DNA from: Ligilactobacillus apodemi DSM 16634 = JCM 16172
GTDB lineage: Bacteria > Bacillota > Bacilli > Lactobacillales > Lactobacillaceae
Assembly: GCF_001434405.1 (NCBI RefSeq)
Contig: NZ_AZFT01000006.1
Location: 25,284 to 89,283, forward strand
Reading direction: 5' to 3'
DNA length: 64,000 nt
The notes beneath the pieces are model-generated. The model was not told where the DNA came from, ran no database searches, and saw nothing but the letters and a program-made list of their open reading frames with translations. Shown one piece after another: positions 62,999-64,000 of the stretch; position 1 is the stretch's first letter; each line of letters begins with the position of its first letter. The translations under genes were made by a program, and so were the position numbers.

Positions 62999-63619
62999 AT
63001 GACTAACTTATATTTTGTACGCCACGGTAAGACGCAGTTCAATCAAGCAGGAAAGATTCAAGGCGCAATAATGGATTCCCCCTTATTACCACAAAGTATT
63101 GCTGATGCTAAAAAGACCGGGAAAGCTTTGGCAACGGTCGATTTTGCTAAGGTATTTTCCAGTCCGCAAAAGCGTGCGCTAGATACCGGTAAATATATCG
63201 TAGAACAATTTAAAAAGCCAGTCGAGATCGAAACACTACCGGCATTAAAAGAGTTTAACTTTGGTGCTTGGGATGGAGATTTAGTGTCTGAGCACATTAA
63301 TGATAAACTATGGCAGACTTTTAAAACTGATCCTGATAATTTTGATGGCTCATCTTTTGGTGCTGAAAGTTACGCTGATTTGACTGAGCGAGTAGAAAAT
63401 GCCTTAGCTAAGATCGTGTCTACCTATCCTAATGACAATATTTTGCTCACAGCACATGCTTTAGTCATTACTTTTGCAGTCAAACATTTGTTAGGTAAAG
63501 ATTATCGTACGATCAGAGAAGAGGGGTTAGTTGCTAATACTTCGATCACAGTTTTGGAAACACCTGATTTTAAGGAATTTTCATTGGTAAAATGGAACGA
63601 AACAAAACATTTGAATTAA
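62999..63619 (+). CDS. Histidine phosphatase superfamily protein (phosphoglycerate mutase-like)
   Basis: 206 aa. The catalytic RHG motif is at residues 8-10 (YFVRHGKT). The second Arg is in SSPQKRALDT, the Glu in FNFGAWDG/E region and the second His in LLTAHALVI. Family members are cofactor-independent phosphatases of small substrates; which one is unknown. Its ATG at 62999 is preceded directly by ATGTAA (62993-62998), and AAAGGA is spaced best for that first ATG. It lies between serS and an rRNA operon leader. Confidence 0.9.
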   Translation: MTNLYFVRHGKTQFNQAGKIQGAIMDSPLLPQSIADAKKTGKALATVDFAKVFSSPQKRALDTGKYIVEQFKKPVEIETLPALKEFNFGAWDGDLVSEHINDKLWQTFKTDPDNFDGSSFGAESYADLTERVENALAKIVSTYPNDNILLTAHALVITFAVKHLLGKDYRTIREEGLVANTSITVLETPDFKEFSLVKWNETKHLN

Positions 63620-63633
63620 ATTTAAAAAAATTG

Positions 63634-63920
63634 TTGACGTAGCCAGATGTAATTGGTAAGATATTATTTGTTGTTGAATGACGTAAACAATTTTTATGAA
63701 ATTAATCGTTGACATTGAGTTGTGAATGGTGATAAGATATAAAAGTTGTCGCTTAAAGGTTTAGCAACGACAAACAAAAAAGTAAAAAATATTTATTGAC
63801 AAATCTTTTTAAGATTTGATATAATAAATAAGTCGCCTGGAAAAATAATTGATAATTTATTTCGATAATAAAAAATAAATGTTGACATTATTTTTGAAAG
63901 ATGATATAATAGTTAAGTCG
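63634..63920 (+). promoter_or_regulatory. Four tandem rRNA-type promoters
   Basis: Four sigma-A promoters in a row: TTGACG-17-TAAGAT (63634-63662), TTGACA-18-TAAGAT (63709-63738), TTGACA-18-TATAAT (63796-63825) and TTGACA-17-TATAAT (63882-63910). The last two share AAGTCG exactly 4 bp after the -10 (63830 and 63915), probably the transcription start region. No gene lies in 63620-64000. Confidence 0.85.
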
Positions 63921-63949
63921 TTTGTAACGATTTGATTATTTAAAAAGTA

Positions 63950-64000
63950 GATCTTTGAAAACTGAACAAAGTTTCGATAAGCAAATGTGCAGGGTCTCTT
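63950..64000 (+). other. Leader of an rRNA operon (16S gene beyond the window)
   Basis: GATCTTTGAAAACTGAACAA (63950-63969) is the conserved sequence found before 16S rRNA in lactobacilli and related bacteria; it takes part in antitermination and processing. With the strong tandem promoters upstream, a 16S gene is expected just to the right of the window. No rRNA sequence itself is included. Confidence 0.8.

Noticed and set aside
1..64000. Insertion sequences, prophage, integrative elements or attachment sites
   Set aside because: No transposase, integrase or phage structural genes and no long direct or inverted repeats outside the YhgE/Pip gene were found.

Overview
This window looks like chromosomal DNA of a low-GC Gram-positive lactic acid bacterium of the family Lactobacillaceae. 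The evidence is a bile salt hydrolase, PepX, an oppABCDF peptide uptake operon, alsSD acetoin genes, DUF6681-, DUF1836- and DUF2187-type proteins, strong AGGAGG ribosome binding sites with some TTG/GTG starts, and a serS / histidine phosphatase / rRNA-leader arrangement at the right end. A gut-associated lineage such as Ligilactobacillus is plausible, but I cannot fix the species. No mobile element, prophage, CRISPR array or tRNA gene was seen. Most of the window is ordinary core and transport genes.

Layout. 1-10.6 kb: the end of a crcB fluoride channel gene, an Mga-like regulator divergent from bsh, pepX, an orphan oligopeptide-binding lipoprotein, a NapA-type cation/proton antiporter and an APC permease. 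10.7-16.5 kb: a 55-aa protein, a guanylate-kinase-like protein, a Fur-family regulator, a Ser-rich exported protein paired with a DUF6681-like membrane protein, a SteT-like permease and hflX. 16.5-22.7 kb: the oppA-oppBCDF operon with a hairpin after oppA. 22.8-31.9 kb: a small membrane protein, a lipoprotein esterase, a purine permease, a degenerate PTS EIIC-like protein coupled to a DUF915-type hydrolase, proBA, a nitroreductase and an unknown protein. 32-38.5 kb: a VanRS-like two-component system, a D,D-carboxypeptidase and a large YhgE/Pip protein built on 42-residue repeats. 38.6-46.3 kb: DegV, DUF1836, a NatAB-like exporter, a KtrB-type potassium channel, azlCD and a TPR protein. 46.4-56.9 kb: an APC permease, PAP2 phosphatase, pseudouridine synthase, an MntR-like regulator, a cold-shock protein, an MFS exporter, an LCP protein, TSUP/DUF1634, a zinc-ribbon DUF805 protein, GNAT and Rrf2. 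57-64 kb: alsSD, lysine riboswitch-lysP, T-box-serS, a phosphatase and the multi-promoter leader of an rRNA operon.

How the genes work together. Much of the content serves amino-acid and peptide supply: two Opp binding proteins, one Opp permease, PepX, four APC permeases, AzlCD, and lysP and serS under RNA control. A second theme is the cell envelope: TCS-DacA, LCP, YhgE, exported hydrolases and PAP2. The points most worth checking are the bsh leader (a perfect ribosome binding site leading to ATG-TAA, then three perfect hairpins, with no Shine-Dalgarno at bsh itself), a second ATG-TAA placed directly before the phosphatase start codon, the EIIC-like protein that seems to have lost its key residues and is translationally linked to an extracytoplasmic hydrolase, and the alsSD-lysP-serS chain, in which riboswitch terminators appear to be the only terminators of the preceding operons.
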